From positions 23,532 through 87,531 of the forward strand of contig WKFJ01000020.1 in NCBI GenBank assembly GCA_014872785.1: a stretch of DNA of 64,000 bases, in the 5' to 3' direction. The stretch comes from Alteromonadaceae bacterium. Lineage in GTDB: Bacteria > Pseudomonadota > Gammaproteobacteria > Enterobacterales > Alteromonadaceae. Positions within the stretch are counted from its first letter, which is position 1; the number at the start of each line of letters is the position of its first letter. Below, piece by piece: positions 1-8,545 of this stretch. The translations under genes and the position numbers were made by a program. Under the pieces are notes generated by a model, which did not search any database, was not told the DNA's origin, and saw only the letters and a list, made by a program, of their open reading frames with translations.

Positions 1-2
1 TA

Positions 3-119
3 ACCATTACACCCAACATGCTTGGCAAGGTGTCGGTGGTGATGCCCGCTATCGTCCTTCTTACCATCACTCTAATCGCTGGTCAGTTCATTAAGAGCTA
101 CCAAAAAGACGCTTCATAA
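3..119 (+). CDS. C-terminal end of an upstream membrane protein (partial)
   Basis: An open frame runs in from the left edge and stops with TAA at 117-119. The 38 visible residues hold one hydrophobic segment (around VVMPAIVLLTITLIAG) followed by a short basic tail, as in the C-terminus of an inner-membrane protein. It lies 15 nt upstream of the S49 peptidase gene on the same strand, so it probably belongs to the same conjugation operon. Identity cannot be judged from this fragment. Confidence 0.6.
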   Translation, partial: TITPNMLGKVSVVMPAIVLLTITLIAGQFIKSYQKDAS

Positions 120-134
120 AAGGAAGAAATAAAA

Positions 135-1160
135 ATGTTTGGCTTATTTACTCAAAAACCCCCTACGCCACCTCGCAAAGTATCGGATGTGTTAGACCAA
201 CATCTACGCACGATTGCCCGGTCAAATCGTTTAAAGAATCTAGCACTAGCGGGTGTCATGCTGACCTCAATGGTGGTGATGATACAGCGTATGAATGCCG
301 ATAGTACAACCACAGGCACAGGGGCATCACCGCATATTGCCCATATTGCCTTCAGTGGGAACGTGACGTCGCAAAACCACCAAACTTCTGGCATGGTGAC
401 GGCGCAGGCTATTCGCAAAGCGATGAACAACCCCAATGCCAAAGCGATTTTAGTCACAGCAAATTCTGGGGGCGGCTCACCGGTGCAAGCAGAAATCATC
501 GCCAACACCATCAAAGACCTGCAATCCAAACGTTTTCAATCCGCGCCAGAGGATGACCGTGCATCTCATGTACTCAAGCGCTCAGTATTAGCCGATTACT
601 CCAAGCCCATCATTGTAGTGGTTGAAGATTTATGTGCATCGGCTTGCTATGGCGCGTTTTCTGGTGCTGATAGCATCATTGCCCACAGCAATTCGATAGT
701 CGGCAGTATCGGCGTGCGTCTGGATTCGTGGCAATTACAAGATGCGCTGGCAAAAATCGGGGTTGAGCGCGTGACGATCACTTCGGGTGAGGATAAAGCC
801 TTGATGGATCCGTTTGTGCACATCACTGACGAGAAAAAAGCCAAACTCAAGTCTCAATTGATTACCCCACTGTATGACATCTTCGTTGAAACCGTGAAGG
901 CCAACCGCGGCGATAAGCTTGATTTGTCCGAGCCTGACCTATTTACCGGGATGATTTTCCACGGCGCCAAAGCGCGTGATATTGGGCTGGTGGACGATAT
1001 CCAGTCATTGGATATGGTGACCTCACAATTGAAGGCAGAGTACAACACCAAAAACGTGGTTATCTACAATAAGCCGGAGTTTTCCATTCGAGAAATCCTG
1101 ACATCGTCAATAGAGAATGCGGTGTCAAGCTATGTCAACCACACTTTTTCACTAAATTAA
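135..1160 (+). CDS. S49 family (SppA/SohB-like) membrane serine peptidase
   Basis: 341 aa. A hydrophobic anchor lies around residues 36-50, followed by a periplasmic-type crotonase-like fold. The block DLCASACYGAF around residues 165-175 carries the candidate catalytic Ser169, and a later GEDKALMDPF block resembles the Lys-bearing loop of SohB/SppA. The SNSIVGSIGV stretch after the Ser block is typical of S49 enzymes. Known members cleave signal peptides or membrane proteins. The gene sits directly before a pilin-like gene and the traLEKB block, which suggests a role in pilin or transfer-protein processing, but that is inference. A GGAAG-type ribosome site precedes the ATG. Confidence 0.85.
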   Translation: MFGLFTQKPPTPPRKVSDVLDQHLRTIARSNRLKNLALAGVMLTSMVVMIQRMNADSTTTGTGASPHIAHIAFSGNVTSQNHQTSGMVTAQAIRKAMNNPNAKAILVTANSGGGSPVQAEIIANTIKDLQSKRFQSAPEDDRASHVLKRSVLADYSKPIIVVVEDLCASACYGAFSGADSIIAHSNSIVGSIGVRLDSWQLQDALAKIGVERVTITSGEDKALMDPFVHITDEKKAKLKSQLITPLYDIFVETVKANRGDKLDLSEPDLFTGMIFHGAKARDIGLVDDIQSLDMVTSQLKAEYNTKNVVIYNKPEFSIREILTSSIENAVSSYVNHTFSLN

Positions 1161-1335
1161 CCCGCAAATTCAAAATTGATGGTCTAGATCGCTATTTTTA
1201 CAGAAGTCTAGCCGACTCTGGCCATCAAAAAAGCTGATTTAATACATCACAAGAAAGCTTAGAAACCACGACAAACAAAATGAGTTGGGATGCTTTCTGA
1301 ACTGATTAAACACATTTTAGAGAAGGTATAAGACC

Positions 1336-1746
1336 ATGAACTTTTTTCAAACTAAACTAAACAACATCAAATCTTTTTTCACTAACAACAAATACAGCTT
1401 CGTTGCTGGCATTGCGGCCTTTTTCAGTGTTGGCGCACTTGCAGCAGTAGGCGGTGAAGCGGCTGACGGTGCCACCAGCATTGAAGCATTTGACACAACG
1501 TACGCCGTTATCGTTGAACTGGCACAAGGTGTTGTGGGTAAAATCGTGACTGCTCTTGCGGTGATTTGGGGCTTCATTTCAATCATCCAGCAAAACTGGA
1601 TTGTGGTATTCGGCGCATTTCTAGGTGCATTCTTATTGTCCAACCTTGAAGCGGTCGTTGATGACGTATTCGGTGCAACTGTTGAGTTAGCGCCAGTGGT
1701 AACCGAAACCGTCACTCAAGTCACCACTGCACTGCCAATTTTATAA
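1336..1746 (+). CDS. traA: TraA-like conjugative pilin precursor
   Basis: 136 aa. A long basic leader with a hydrophobic core ends at a typical signal-peptidase site (VGALA before AVGGEA, near residue 37). The mature part has two hydrophobic helices (around residues 58-78 and 80-98) separated by a short polar turn, the layout of F-type TraA/VirB2 pilins. It stands immediately upstream of traL-E-K-B, the usual pilin position, and is followed by a hairpin that could let the pilin message accumulate over downstream genes. The family is called from architecture and context, because pilin sequences diverge strongly. Confidence 0.7.
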   Translation: MNFFQTKLNNIKSFFTNNKYSFVAGIAAFFSVGALAAVGGEAADGATSIEAFDTTYAVIVELAQGVVGKIVTALAVIWGFISIIQQNWIVVFGAFLGAFLLSNLEAVVDDVFGATVELAPVVTETVTQVTTALPIL

Positions 1747-1775
1747 TAGCTTCCCAACTCATTTCATTTTGACTT

Positions 1776-1800
1776 AGCCCTGTTTGACAGGGCTTTTCTT
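1776..1800 (+). terminator. Hairpin after the pilin gene (terminator or attenuator)
   Basis: Stem AGCCCTG / CAGGGCT with a 5-nt loop followed by TTTCTTT. It lies 30 nt after the pilin stop and before traL. It probably gives partial termination, so that pilin mRNA exceeds that of traLEKB. Confidence 0.75.
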
Positions 1801-1925
1801 TATCTACTTCCCCTTATTTCTCCAAAAACTGCTGTAGACCGAGGTAAACACCGAAGCCTAGCGCCCCAGTTTAGTCCGGGTAATCAGTACCATAGCGCCA
1901 TCGATAAAATAAACGGTGCGAACTG

Positions 1926-2228
1926 ATGAACAAAGATCCAAACGTATACAGAATGCCCAAGCGCATTAACGACCCATTGACCATCATCATTTTTCCGGCA
2001 GTACAGATATTACCAAGCCTCGCGGTATTTGGTGCAGGCATGGTATTTGGCATTTCACTTTATGCCACACCGGTGGCGATTATGTGGTTCTTCGTTTGCG
2101 GTCAGATCTTAAAAACATCTGAAATCACCGATGTCATTCACAAACTGTGGATGTGGGGCGTGTTAGACAGTGCTATCAAGCCATCTAAGACGGTCGTTAA
2201 CCCGCTTATCCGCCGCTACTTTTCATAA
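1926..2228 (+). CDS. traL: TraL, inner-membrane T4SS assembly protein
   Basis: 100 aa. The N-terminus YRMPKRINDPLTI matches the TraL pattern (tyrosine/proline/basic, then DP). Two hydrophobic segments follow (about residues 18-37 and 42-60). TraL is the VirB3 counterpart of F-type conjugation systems and acts at the inner membrane in pilus assembly. It lies between the pilin and traE genes, the expected order. The ATG at 1926 is preceded by GGTGCGAACTG, a modest ribosome site. Confidence 0.85.
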   Translation: MNKDPNVYRMPKRINDPLTIIIFPAVQILPSLAVFGAGMVFGISLYATPVAIMWFFVCGQILKTSEITDVIHKLWMWGVLDSAIKPSKTVVNPLIRRYFS

Positions 2229-2240
2229 GGAATCATTGAG

Positions 2241-2894
2241 ATGAAACGTTCAGAATCCCTTGTTGGTGGTGCTTACTCTGACTACATCGCCAAAACCAAG
2301 TTATATCTTGGCGTCATTGGTATTTTGGGGATCACAAACATCATGCAGTTGATGGTGACATTGTCCAAGGAACACACTGTGGTAGTGGTGCCGCCTGGCT
2401 TCACCCAGGAGATGCAAATCAACGAAGGCGCAAAAAGCAAAGAGTATCAGAGCCCGTGGGCATGGTCCATCTCAATGCTGTTGGGGAATGTTGACCCGCA
2501 AAACGCAGATTTTGTGAGAGATTCGATTAAGGGAATGTTGTCACCGTACTTACGTGGTCAATTAAATGCGGCGATTGAAGAAGAAGCACGCGTTATCAAG
2601 GCCACCAAAAAAGCCCAAAAGTTTGAAATCGAAGACATGCGCTGGTCTCCACGAAATGAAATGTTTTGGGTGTGGGGAGACAAAACGGTCGAGAACTTGT
2701 TGACCAAGAAAAAAGACACCGTGCGCTTTACTTATGAAATCCGTGTAGAGGCGCACAACGGTATGCCGCGCATTACCTACCTGAACAGTTACGAAGGTAA
2801 TCCAACCCGGCAAGGCAAATTCCCTAAAGTACCGAACAAACCATATTTAGATGAAGAGACACAAGAGGCGATCACCGCCAAGGTAGCAGAATAA
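2241..2894 (+). CDS. traE: TraE, VirB5/VirB8-position T4SS protein
   Basis: 217 aa. One N-terminal transmembrane helix (about residues 24-44) is followed by a periplasmic domain. The blocks VVVVPPGF, SPWAWSISMLLGNVDP and FTYEIRVEAHNGMPRI fit the TraE family. TraE is an inner-membrane component of the F-type mating-pair apparatus. An AAGGAATC ribosome site precedes the ATG. The stop codon overlaps the start of traK by one base, which implies translational coupling. Confidence 0.88.
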   Translation: MKRSESLVGGAYSDYIAKTKLYLGVIGILGITNIMQLMVTLSKEHTVVVVPPGFTQEMQINEGAKSKEYQSPWAWSISMLLGNVDPQNADFVRDSIKGMLSPYLRGQLNAAIEEEARVIKATKKAQKFEIEDMRWSPRNEMFWVWGDKTVENLLTKKKDTVRFTYEIRVEAHNGMPRITYLNSYEGNPTRQGKFPKVPNKPYLDEETQEAITAKVAE

Positions 2895-3955
2895 TGTACA
2901 AATCAGTTATTGCTTTGGCGATGGTAAGCGCCACCACGGTAGCCCAACAAAACTTGCCTGATATCCCTATCGAAGATGTCAGAGCTGGACGCATGACAGC
3001 CGAGCAGGTTGCTGAGCGTAATACTGCCCCGGCACAACCGGCCACTAAAGCCGATGCGTTTACGCAGTCAGAGATTGAAGCGTTTATGGCACAAATCAAT
3101 GCCCAAGTCCCTGGATTCACCCAGGAGCCCCAATCGACATTGGTCACCCCGGCAAACAATCGTGGCTACATATACGAGCAGGCAGAGCGCAACTACAAGC
3201 CGACGCAGCGTTACGACGTCAAACCACTGGATAGCTTTGTTATTCCGGTTGGGGCAGGTTCGATGAACTCGATTAAAACCAATTATAAGTACATTGCCAG
3301 TAAAACCTCTGACAAGTACACCATATTAGAGCCTGACGGTGGCTTTTTATATGTCACCACCACAAGGGATATGCCTGTGGGACTAATCCTATTTGAAGAA
3401 GGCGTACCAGAGAGTCAAATCAGCGTTACGCTGGTACCAATTGATGCCCCGCCTGCGGTGATTGACATTGAGATCGCTATCAGTGAACAGATGGCGTTGA
3501 AAGGGGCGGAATTTCAACGTTCTATCGATGAAAAAGAAGCGTTTTCCAATGCCCAGCAAGAACAATTTGCCTATGCTAACGACCATACGCGCCGCATCGC
3601 TCAGATGTTAGTGCCCGTCGCGCAGGGTGATTTACCGCCGGGGTTCAGCTTGTCGGTTGATGTGCCCTATGACATGAAGATCCCGTGTGCCATGGCGATT
3701 TATCACGAAGCCAAACAGCGCCTAATGGGGGGTAACGAAGTCATTGACGTGGTGCATGTGGTTAACGATGGCGACCGCACTTACCAAATCCGAGAAGAGA
3801 TGTGTTTGTCTGACGATACGATAGCAGTGGGCTTATTTGAGCGCAGTTATCTAGAGCCCGGTCAAGAGATGGAGTTATACATTCTTCGTAACCGCTATTT
3901 CCAAGCTGAGAAGCAACGTGAATTTCGTCGTCCACGTGTGACATCGGGAGAATAA
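2894..3955 (+). CDS. traK: TraK, outer-membrane-associated secretin-like T4SS protein
   Basis: 353 aa, longer than F TraK (about 240 aa) but similar in length to the TraK proteins of SXT/IncA/C-type systems. A short N-terminal hydrophobic leader (residues 1-17, ending near VAQQ) targets it to the periplasm. The central beta-rich region (SNSIKTNYKYIASKTSD and GGFLYVTTTRDMPVGLILFEEG-like blocks) suits the VirB9-like role. It is translationally coupled to traE (ATAATG overlap) and sits 2 nt before traB. Together TraK, TraB and TraV make the outer-membrane core complex. Confidence 0.85.
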   Translation: MYKSVIALAMVSATTVAQQNLPDIPIEDVRAGRMTAEQVAERNTAPAQPATKADAFTQSEIEAFMAQINAQVPGFTQEPQSTLVTPANNRGYIYEQAERNYKPTQRYDVKPLDSFVIPVGAGSMNSIKTNYKYIASKTSDKYTILEPDGGFLYVTTTRDMPVGLILFEEGVPESQISVTLVPIDAPPAVIDIEIAISEQMALKGAEFQRSIDEKEAFSNAQQEQFAYANDHTRRIAQMLVPVAQGDLPPGFSLSVDVPYDMKIPCAMAIYHEAKQRLMGGNEVIDVVHVVNDGDRTYQIREEMCLSDDTIAVGLFERSYLEPGQEMELYILRNRYFQAEKQREFRRPRVTSGE

Positions 3956-3957
3956 GC

Positions 3958-5499
3958 ATGGACATGTCAAAAATCACCAAGACGGCGAAAGATATTTTTA
4001 AAAACGCCAAAGCCCGCATGATTATTGTGTGGGGATTGGCAGGCGCATTTGTCTATTTTGTGTTTCTGCAAGACTCTGGCGAGGATGTGAATAAAAAAGA
4101 GCAATACCGCCCGATGGCCACTGACTCGGTGTTAGGGGTTAACAGTTCGGTCGAGCGCATGAACGAACGAGAGTTGCAGCAGGCGCAAGATAAAATTGCG
4201 GCAGATTTTAATGCCAAAGAACAACAACTTGCCCAGGAGCGTGCCGAACATGCCAAGCGCATGAAGGAACTTGAAGATCGCAACGCCGAAATGATGGCCA
4301 AGTTTTCCAAAATGCAGGGGGATTTCGACCACTACATGAAAATGAAGCGCCTGCAACAGCAGCGCGATGCTGAAAAAGGGGCACAGCGCAGCCAAGGCGG
4401 CAATCAACGTGTCGTGGCCACCGGCAATGGGCAGCAGAATGTGGAACAGGATCCAAATAACCAAGGCGTGTTTTACAAGCAACCGACGCAACTTATCCCC
4501 CGCGAGCCACTGATTTTTGATAATGACATTATCCGTACGGTCACTCAGCGCACGGTCACTGAAGTGAAGGAAAACGGTAAGATGGAAATCAGAGATACCG
4601 AGACAGTCACCTTCACAGGCTCAGGCATTGAAAAATCCGGAACCGGGGTGATTGATACATCACCGCGCACCCACAACCCGTCAGTGAATGACAACGACAA
4701 TGGTGAATTCGCCTTAACGATGGGGTCGATTATCTCCGGCACCATTATGAATGGTGTAGCAGCCAGCACAGGCGTCAACGCGGCGGCCAATCCTGTTCCG
4801 GTGATGTTGCGGGTAAAAGGAGAAACGTTGATGCCGAACAATTTTGTCATCGACTTAAAAGATTGCTTCTTGCTTGCCGAATCTCGCGGCACACTCAATG
4901 ATGAGCGCGTTCACTTAAGAGCCAATGCCATCAGCTGTATCACTGAGAATGGCCAAGCCATTGAACGTTCGCTGCAAGCTTACGCAGTATCTCGCAAAGA
5001 TGGTATGGCAGGGATTGGAGGCAAGATCATAAGTCGCTCACGCTCGATGATTTCCAATACGCTGGTGGCCTCTTTTATCGGCGGGTTTGCTGATGCTGCG
5101 TCGCCGCGCTCTATTAACTCCGTCAATACTGAGCCTACGACCAGTACACTATGGCAATCGCAGAACTTGGATAGATTTGCCGGGGCGGGCGTACTCAGCG
5201 GGACATCCGATGCCCTCGAACGATTAAGTCAGTATTACGTGGACATCATTGAACAACAAGCGCCTGTTATTGAAATCATCCCGGGCCAATCGGTCGACTT
5301 TATGGTGACAAGAGGGGTGACACTTAATCTCAATGGCGCGCGACAAGGCGGTCCTATCGGGCAAGGGTTTTCTGGATTAAGTGCGACACCACCAAGCACC
5401 ACATTTAGCAATACCGAGTCAGCGTCAAACGCATCAAATAATATCGTCAGTAACATCGCCAATGCCGTCTCTGGCATTGTTTCAGCCGGAGGGCAATAA
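3958..5499 (+). CDS. traB: TraB, VirB10-like T4SS core protein
   Basis: 513 aa. A single N-terminal membrane helix (about residues 22-38) is followed by a long Q/E/K-rich coiled coil (about 60-145), a proline-poor linker and a C-terminal VirB10/TrbI-like beta domain (about 250-470, with PVMLRVKGETLMPNNF and GQSVDFMVTRGV blocks). This is the F-type TraB layout. The protein spans the envelope and joins the inner and outer core complexes. A GGGAG ribosome site lies before the ATG, and both neighbours are only 2 nt away, so it is cotranscribed. Confidence 0.9.
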   Translation: MDMSKITKTAKDIFKNAKARMIIVWGLAGAFVYFVFLQDSGEDVNKKEQYRPMATDSVLGVNSSVERMNERELQQAQDKIAADFNAKEQQLAQERAEHAKRMKELEDRNAEMMAKFSKMQGDFDHYMKMKRLQQQRDAEKGAQRSQGGNQRVVATGNGQQNVEQDPNNQGVFYKQPTQLIPREPLIFDNDIIRTVTQRTVTEVKENGKMEIRDTETVTFTGSGIEKSGTGVIDTSPRTHNPSVNDNDNGEFALTMGSIISGTIMNGVAASTGVNAAANPVPVMLRVKGETLMPNNFVIDLKDCFLLAESRGTLNDERVHLRANAISCITENGQAIERSLQAYAVSRKDGMAGIGGKIISRSRSMISNTLVASFIGGFADAASPRSINSVNTEPTTSTLWQSQNLDRFAGAGVLSGTSDALERLSQYYVDIIEQQAPVIEIIPGQSVDFMVTRGVTLNLNGARQGGPIGQGFSGLSATPPSTTFSNTESASNASNNIVSNIANAVSGIVSAGGQ

Positions 5500-5501
5500 T
5501 C

Positions 5502-6020
5502 ATGGGCGTGAACATTCCAATTAAACAATCTCCACCCACGCCAAGCAAGAGCGCACCGTCTGAGCACCAAGAAGCACCAGCCAGCGCAGTCAACTGGATG
5601 CAAGTGCAAATCAATATCGCCGTAATGGTGATATTAACGTGCGGTGTGATTTGGTGGGTCAAAACCCAATTGCAGCCCCTGCACAACGGGCTTGAGCAAA
5701 CGCCTAGGGTGACTGTGGTCGATAACGCCGAACTGCTTAGCTATGCTGAATCACAGGGACTGACACCAGCGCAGCAACTGGTTTATGCCGACACTTATAT
5801 TAAGGTGCTCACACATCAAGGGTATTTTGTCATCGATGCCAGTAGCCTATTAGGTGCACCCAAAGGAGGGAAGTTTGCCATGGTAGCGCCGCCGTCGCTT
5901 TATGTGCGCGCCCAAGAGCTTGGCATTCCTCACGGCCAGAATGAACTGGACAATGCACAACGATTAATTGACCAGAAAAAACAATCGTTCACCGACGCAC
6001 TTAACAACAAATTCGATTAA
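5502..6020 (+). CDS. TrbI-like (F-type) conjugation protein
   Basis: 172 aa with a proline-rich cytoplasmic N-terminus, one membrane helix (about residues 38-55) and a periplasmic domain. The stretch VVDNAELLSYAESQGLTPAQ, followed by a YIKVL helix and a VIDASSLLGAPKG block, follows the pattern of F-type TrbI (helix, then a strand ending in a GAP motif). It is longer at both ends than F TrbI (128 aa). It is the last gene of the operon and is followed by a strong hairpin. The family call is moderate; other single-pass T4SS proteins cannot be excluded. Confidence 0.5.
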   Translation: MGVNIPIKQSPPTPSKSAPSEHQEAPASAVNWMQVQINIAVMVILTCGVIWWVKTQLQPLHNGLEQTPRVTVVDNAELLSYAESQGLTPAQQLVYADTYIKVLTHQGYFVIDASSLLGAPKGGKFAMVAPPSLYVRAQELGIPHGQNELDNAQRLIDQKKQSFTDALNNKFD

Positions 6021-6033
6021 ACCCAAGCGGGTC

Positions 6034-6075
6034 GCGCCAGCTGTCTCCTCCGCAATTTGATAGCTGGCGCATTTT
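6034..6075 (+). terminator. Strong terminator closing the conjugation operon
   Basis: Perfect 9-bp inverted repeat GCGCCAGCT / AGCTGGCGC (6034-6042 and 6062-6070) followed by ATTTTC. It ends just before the stop codon of the convergent gene at 6077 and separates the transfer operon from the minus-strand cargo region. Confidence 0.8.
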
Positions 6076-6076
6076 C

Positions 6077-6364
6077 TCAATGCTTGCTGCTCTGTTCTGA
6101 CCGTCTCTCACAGCGCTGAAGTACACCATTAAGACCGCGACCTGATTGCTTGGTTTGACGTGTTCGCCACTTACCTGTACCCGGCCAATAATCAATAACC
6201 TCCGATTTACCCTGTACAATCAAATGCACCCCACCATTGGCAGTGGTAAACCGTATACCTTCGTGTTGCAGCTTTACACATGCATGCTCGCGATTTGACG
6301 CTCTATTTTGCTTTGAGGACGCTTTAATCACTTCAAAGTGTGTTTTGTAGTGCCATTCAGACAT
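6077..6364 (-). CDS. Small protein of unknown function
   Basis: 95 aa, basic and Lys/Arg-rich. A central stretch (FTTANGGVHLIVQGKSEVIDYWPGTGKW) resembles phage-type small proteins that end in a WPGTGKW-like motif, but no function is known to me. It is preceded by AAAGGCGG, and lies 14 nt after the stop of the gene at 6379-6681, with which it should be cotranscribed. Confidence 0.6.
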   Translation of the reverse strand: MSEWHYKTHFEVIKASSKQNRASNREHACVKLQHEGIRFTTANGGVHLIVQGKSEVIDYWPGTGKWRTRQTKQSGRGLNGVLQRCERRSEQSSKH

Positions 6365-6378
6365 AGATAAACCGCCTT

Positions 6379-6681
6379 TTACGCTGCAACGTGCACTAGC
6401 ACTTTGACAATCGAAAATTCACAGTAACCGGATCGCACTTTGCGGCCAGTGTCTTTCACAAGGCTCTCTTTTTCTAAAATAGACACTATTTCTGGCATGT
6501 TGTTGGTATCAAGAATGGTTTCGTCATGACCAAGGTCAGCATCGGGTATGCACTTGCTATATACCGCCCAAGGCTCACCCGATTCCAATTCGGCCTTGAT
6601 GGCTATCTGCTCGGCAGCGTAGCTATAACCACGGAAAAACGACACGTTGACCACGTTGTTGTGGTGCTGGATTTTGTACAT
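6379..6681 (-). CDS. Small protein of unknown function
   Basis: 100 aa, unrecognised. An upstream TTG would extend the frame to 6723, but that start lies over the promoter -10. The ATG at 6681 has AAGGGG 6 nt upstream and lies about 26 nt downstream of the predicted transcription start, so it is preferred. The protein is mixed alpha/beta without membrane segments. It heads a two-gene unit with 6077-6364. Confidence 0.65.
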   Translation of the reverse strand: MYKIQHHNNVVNVSFFRGYSYAAEQIAIKAELESGEPWAVYSKCIPDADLGHDETILDTNNMPEIVSILEKESLVKDTGRKVRSGYCEFSIVKVLVHVAA

Positions 6682-6713
6682 AAGTGACCCCTTGGGTGAT
6701 TGATTACCCTGCC

Positions 6714-6750
6714 AGTATCTCAAAGCCGCACAGTTAGGCTACTTGATGGT
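6714..6750 (-). promoter_or_regulatory. Cargo-class promoter for 6379-6681
   Basis: Box ACCATCAAGTAGCC (6737-6750), 17-nt spacer, -10 GATACT (6714-6719). It is one of the recurring ACCAT-N2-AGTCGCG promoters of this window. A second ACCATC half-box lies just upstream. Confidence 0.7.
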
Positions 6751-6763
6751 GTTTGATGGTATG

Positions 6764-6780
6764 GACATAGATGTCGACAT
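6764..6780. promoter_or_regulatory. Overlapping palindromes, possible operator
   Basis: GACAT-AG-ATGTC overlaps ATGTCGACAT; both are perfect dyads. They lie just upstream of the 6737 promoter box and could bind a regulator. Confidence 0.35.
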
Positions 6781-6844
6781 GTTTGCCCTAAAAGCGGTAC
6801 CAATAACCAAAACGGGGTCAGCGACAGACATTACAAGGATCGTA

Positions 6845-6861
6845 TTGTCAGATATTGACAA
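6845..6861. promoter_or_regulatory. TTGTC-N7-GACAA palindrome
   Basis: TTGTC-AGATATT-GACAA, extended to 7-bp arms by the flanking A and T. The same 17-bp dyad recurs at six other places in the window, often upstream of cargo promoters. Confidence 0.5.
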
Positions 6862-6913
6862 TAATGGTGTCTATCCGGGTACATGTGGCATTACTAGGTA
6901 GGGTGACCCATTA

Positions 6914-8113
6914 TCACGAGATTGTGGGGATAACTGCCCGCAAACGCTCTATATCCCCCTCGCCTACGCCATGCTGACGAAAATAAGCTGGCCACTGGGC
7001 GACAAGTTCTTGCACGTGAGAGACAATGCGCCTGGCTTTAAATGGCTTTAATCCAAAGCGCACGGATTGGCTGAGGAGATTATCAATGGTGCCCTCTCTG
7101 CCATTCTCGCCAAGCCCTAAGCTGTGTATCCGTCGGTTATTGATAGGCAGCACATCATACGCCTGAGATAAGCGCCATTGCCGGTTGGGAAAATCAAACA
7201 CAAAAGCGTGATTACGGGCGTGGTCGTCCGTATTGCCAATCAGCACATTAAAGACCATGCGCGTATAGAGCTCATTCGCATCGGTAGGCTCAGCACTGAT
7301 TTTGCGCAGGTACTCTGCCAACTGGCCGTATGTGTAGTGCGTTGTTAATAACGCCTCCGACACCTTTTTAGTATTCAAAAGCGCATTCGCACTGATAAAG
7401 TGACATGCGGGCTTGTTGCCCACCACATCAAATCGCTCCACCAGCAGTGCATCACCCACACCGCCGGAGATGACCTTGGTTTTCGCGACTCTACAGGGAA
7501 GCTCGCTTAGCATTGACATGGTCGCGTGCTCTACCTTGACGACATTAAATAAGTCATCTGGGCGATTAAACTTCACTAGATAAGATGTCGTACCATCGAC
7601 GATAGTGGTCTTTGGTCGTGCGCCCCCCATACTTGCGCCAAATTCCACGACTTTCTTGGCCTCCTGCGGAATGGCCTTATCCGCCAAAATCGCGTCTTTT
7701 GCCTTAAACAATACGGGTAAGTCACCTAATGTATTTTTATTGTATTTTGGCTTAGATTGAGAGGATGACAGGCTAAACACCAAAGCGCCCACGCCCATCC
7801 CTGCACCCGCGAGTAAGAATTCCAATTTATTCTTAGGCTTGGTGCTATGCAGGGCTAAAATGACTTTATTGCCCCATGAGTCTGCACCCGCGTCGGATAA
7901 CACACCAAACAGACCTTGGCCTAGCGTCGTACGATATTCATCGGTTGAAAGAGGAAGGTTTAACGGATCAAGCGCAAATGCGTCTTTGCGAGCAAGATAG
8001 CTCTTACCGTAGCGAAAGCGCCCTACCCCTCTTGTGTCATCTACTTCGGTGACACCCGCAACAACTGGGGTTGGCTCAAGCCCATCTATAAAAACAAACG
8101 CCTTAGAAGTCAC
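6914..8113 (-). CDS. hipA: HipA-family serine/threonine kinase toxin
   Basis: 399 aa, close to the usual HipA length. It has the N-terminal subdomain with the FRYGKSYLARKDAFALDP block (residues 33-50), the nucleotide loop GASMGGARPKT near residue 160, the catalytic GNTDDHARN block near residue 295 and the metal-binding YDVLP near 318. HipA toxins phosphorylate translation factors such as GltX and induce dormancy. The start overlaps the end of the hipB-like gene by 11 nt, the usual antitoxin-toxin order. It probably works as a plasmid stabilisation module. No key residue is missing. Confidence 0.92.
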   Translation of the reverse strand: MTSKAFVFIDGLEPTPVVAGVTEVDDTRGVGRFRYGKSYLARKDAFALDPLNLPLSTDEYRTTLGQGLFGVLSDAGADSWGNKVILALHSTKPKNKLEFLLAGAGMGVGALVFSLSSSQSKPKYNKNTLGDLPVLFKAKDAILADKAIPQEAKKVVEFGASMGGARPKTTIVDGTTSYLVKFNRPDDLFNVVKVEHATMSMLSELPCRVAKTKVISGGVGDALLVERFDVVGNKPACHFISANALLNTKKVSEALLTTHYTYGQLAEYLRKISAEPTDANELYTRMVFNVLIGNTDDHARNHAFVFDFPNRQWRLSQAYDVLPINNRRIHSLGLGENGREGTIDNLLSQSVRFGLKPFKARRIVSHVQELVAQWPAYFRQHGVGEGDIERLRAVIPTIS

Positions 8114-8393
8114 TCTCTAACTCACTGTGTGTTGTTCTTGCTTTGCGGCTTAACTGCCGCGGCAGACTGTCTAGCTTAGACGATACCAAGTCATGTACGT
8201 CATCGAGCAAATCAAGCTGTTCCAACATAGAGAACAAGGCGTCGGCTCTCACCGATTTCCCATTTTCAGCGGAAGACACGGTGTTACGCCCCACCCCTGC
8301 TCGCAATGCCAGCTCTTGCTGATCCATATCAATAGCTCGAGACGCTTGTATTAATCGACCAAATGCGGCCAGCACTTCATTGACTTTATGCAT
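8103..8393 (-). CDS. hipB: HipB-like XRE antitoxin
   Basis: 96 aa. An XRE helix-turn-helix covers residues 8-65 (RLIQASRAIDMDQQELALRAGVGRNTVSSAENGKSV), followed by a C-terminal tail that would contact HipA. HipB antitoxins neutralise HipA and repress their own operon through palindromes upstream. Such a palindrome is visible at 8400-8425 inside the promoter region. Confidence 0.9.
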   Translation of the reverse strand: MHKVNEVLAAFGRLIQASRAIDMDQQELALRAGVGRNTVSSAENGKSVRADALFSMLEQLDLLDDVHDLVSSKLDSLPRQLSRKARTTHSELESDF

Positions 8394-8399
8394 GTTTTT

Positions 8400-8451
8400 A
8401 TAAACGTTAATATACTTATGTTTATTATATCATGCATTATTGGCGTTTCAA
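8400..8451 (-). promoter_or_regulatory. hipBA promoter with operator
   Basis: Minus-strand TTGAAA (8446-8451), 16-nt spacer and TATAAT (8424-8429) make a good sigma70 promoter. The inverted repeat ATAAAC ... GTTTAT (8400-8425) covers the start region and is the likely HipB operator. The ACCAT-N2-AGTCGCG box is absent here. Confidence 0.7.
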
Positions 8452-8456
8452 CACAC

Positions 8457-8512
8457 GTTACCGCGCCGGTAGAGCCTCACCATGCGGCATTGTCCAATTA
8501 CCGATTCTACGC
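8457..8512. repeat. Duplicated 3-prime gene end, copy 1
   Basis: About 56 bp nearly identical to 8771-8827, the 3-prime end of the gene at 8766. On the minus strand it would encode the same SVIGQCRMVRLYR peptide, but here it is detached from any gene body. It looks like the remnant of a duplicated or replaced relative. Confidence 0.75.
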
Positions 8513-8545
8513 TGGTCGTATTCAACAACATTTGACGCGTTATTT

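Noticed and set aside
1178..1226. TTGATGG / CCATCAA inverted repeat between the S49 and pilin genes
   Set aside because: The stem is short with a long loop and only a short A/T run; too weak to call a terminator.
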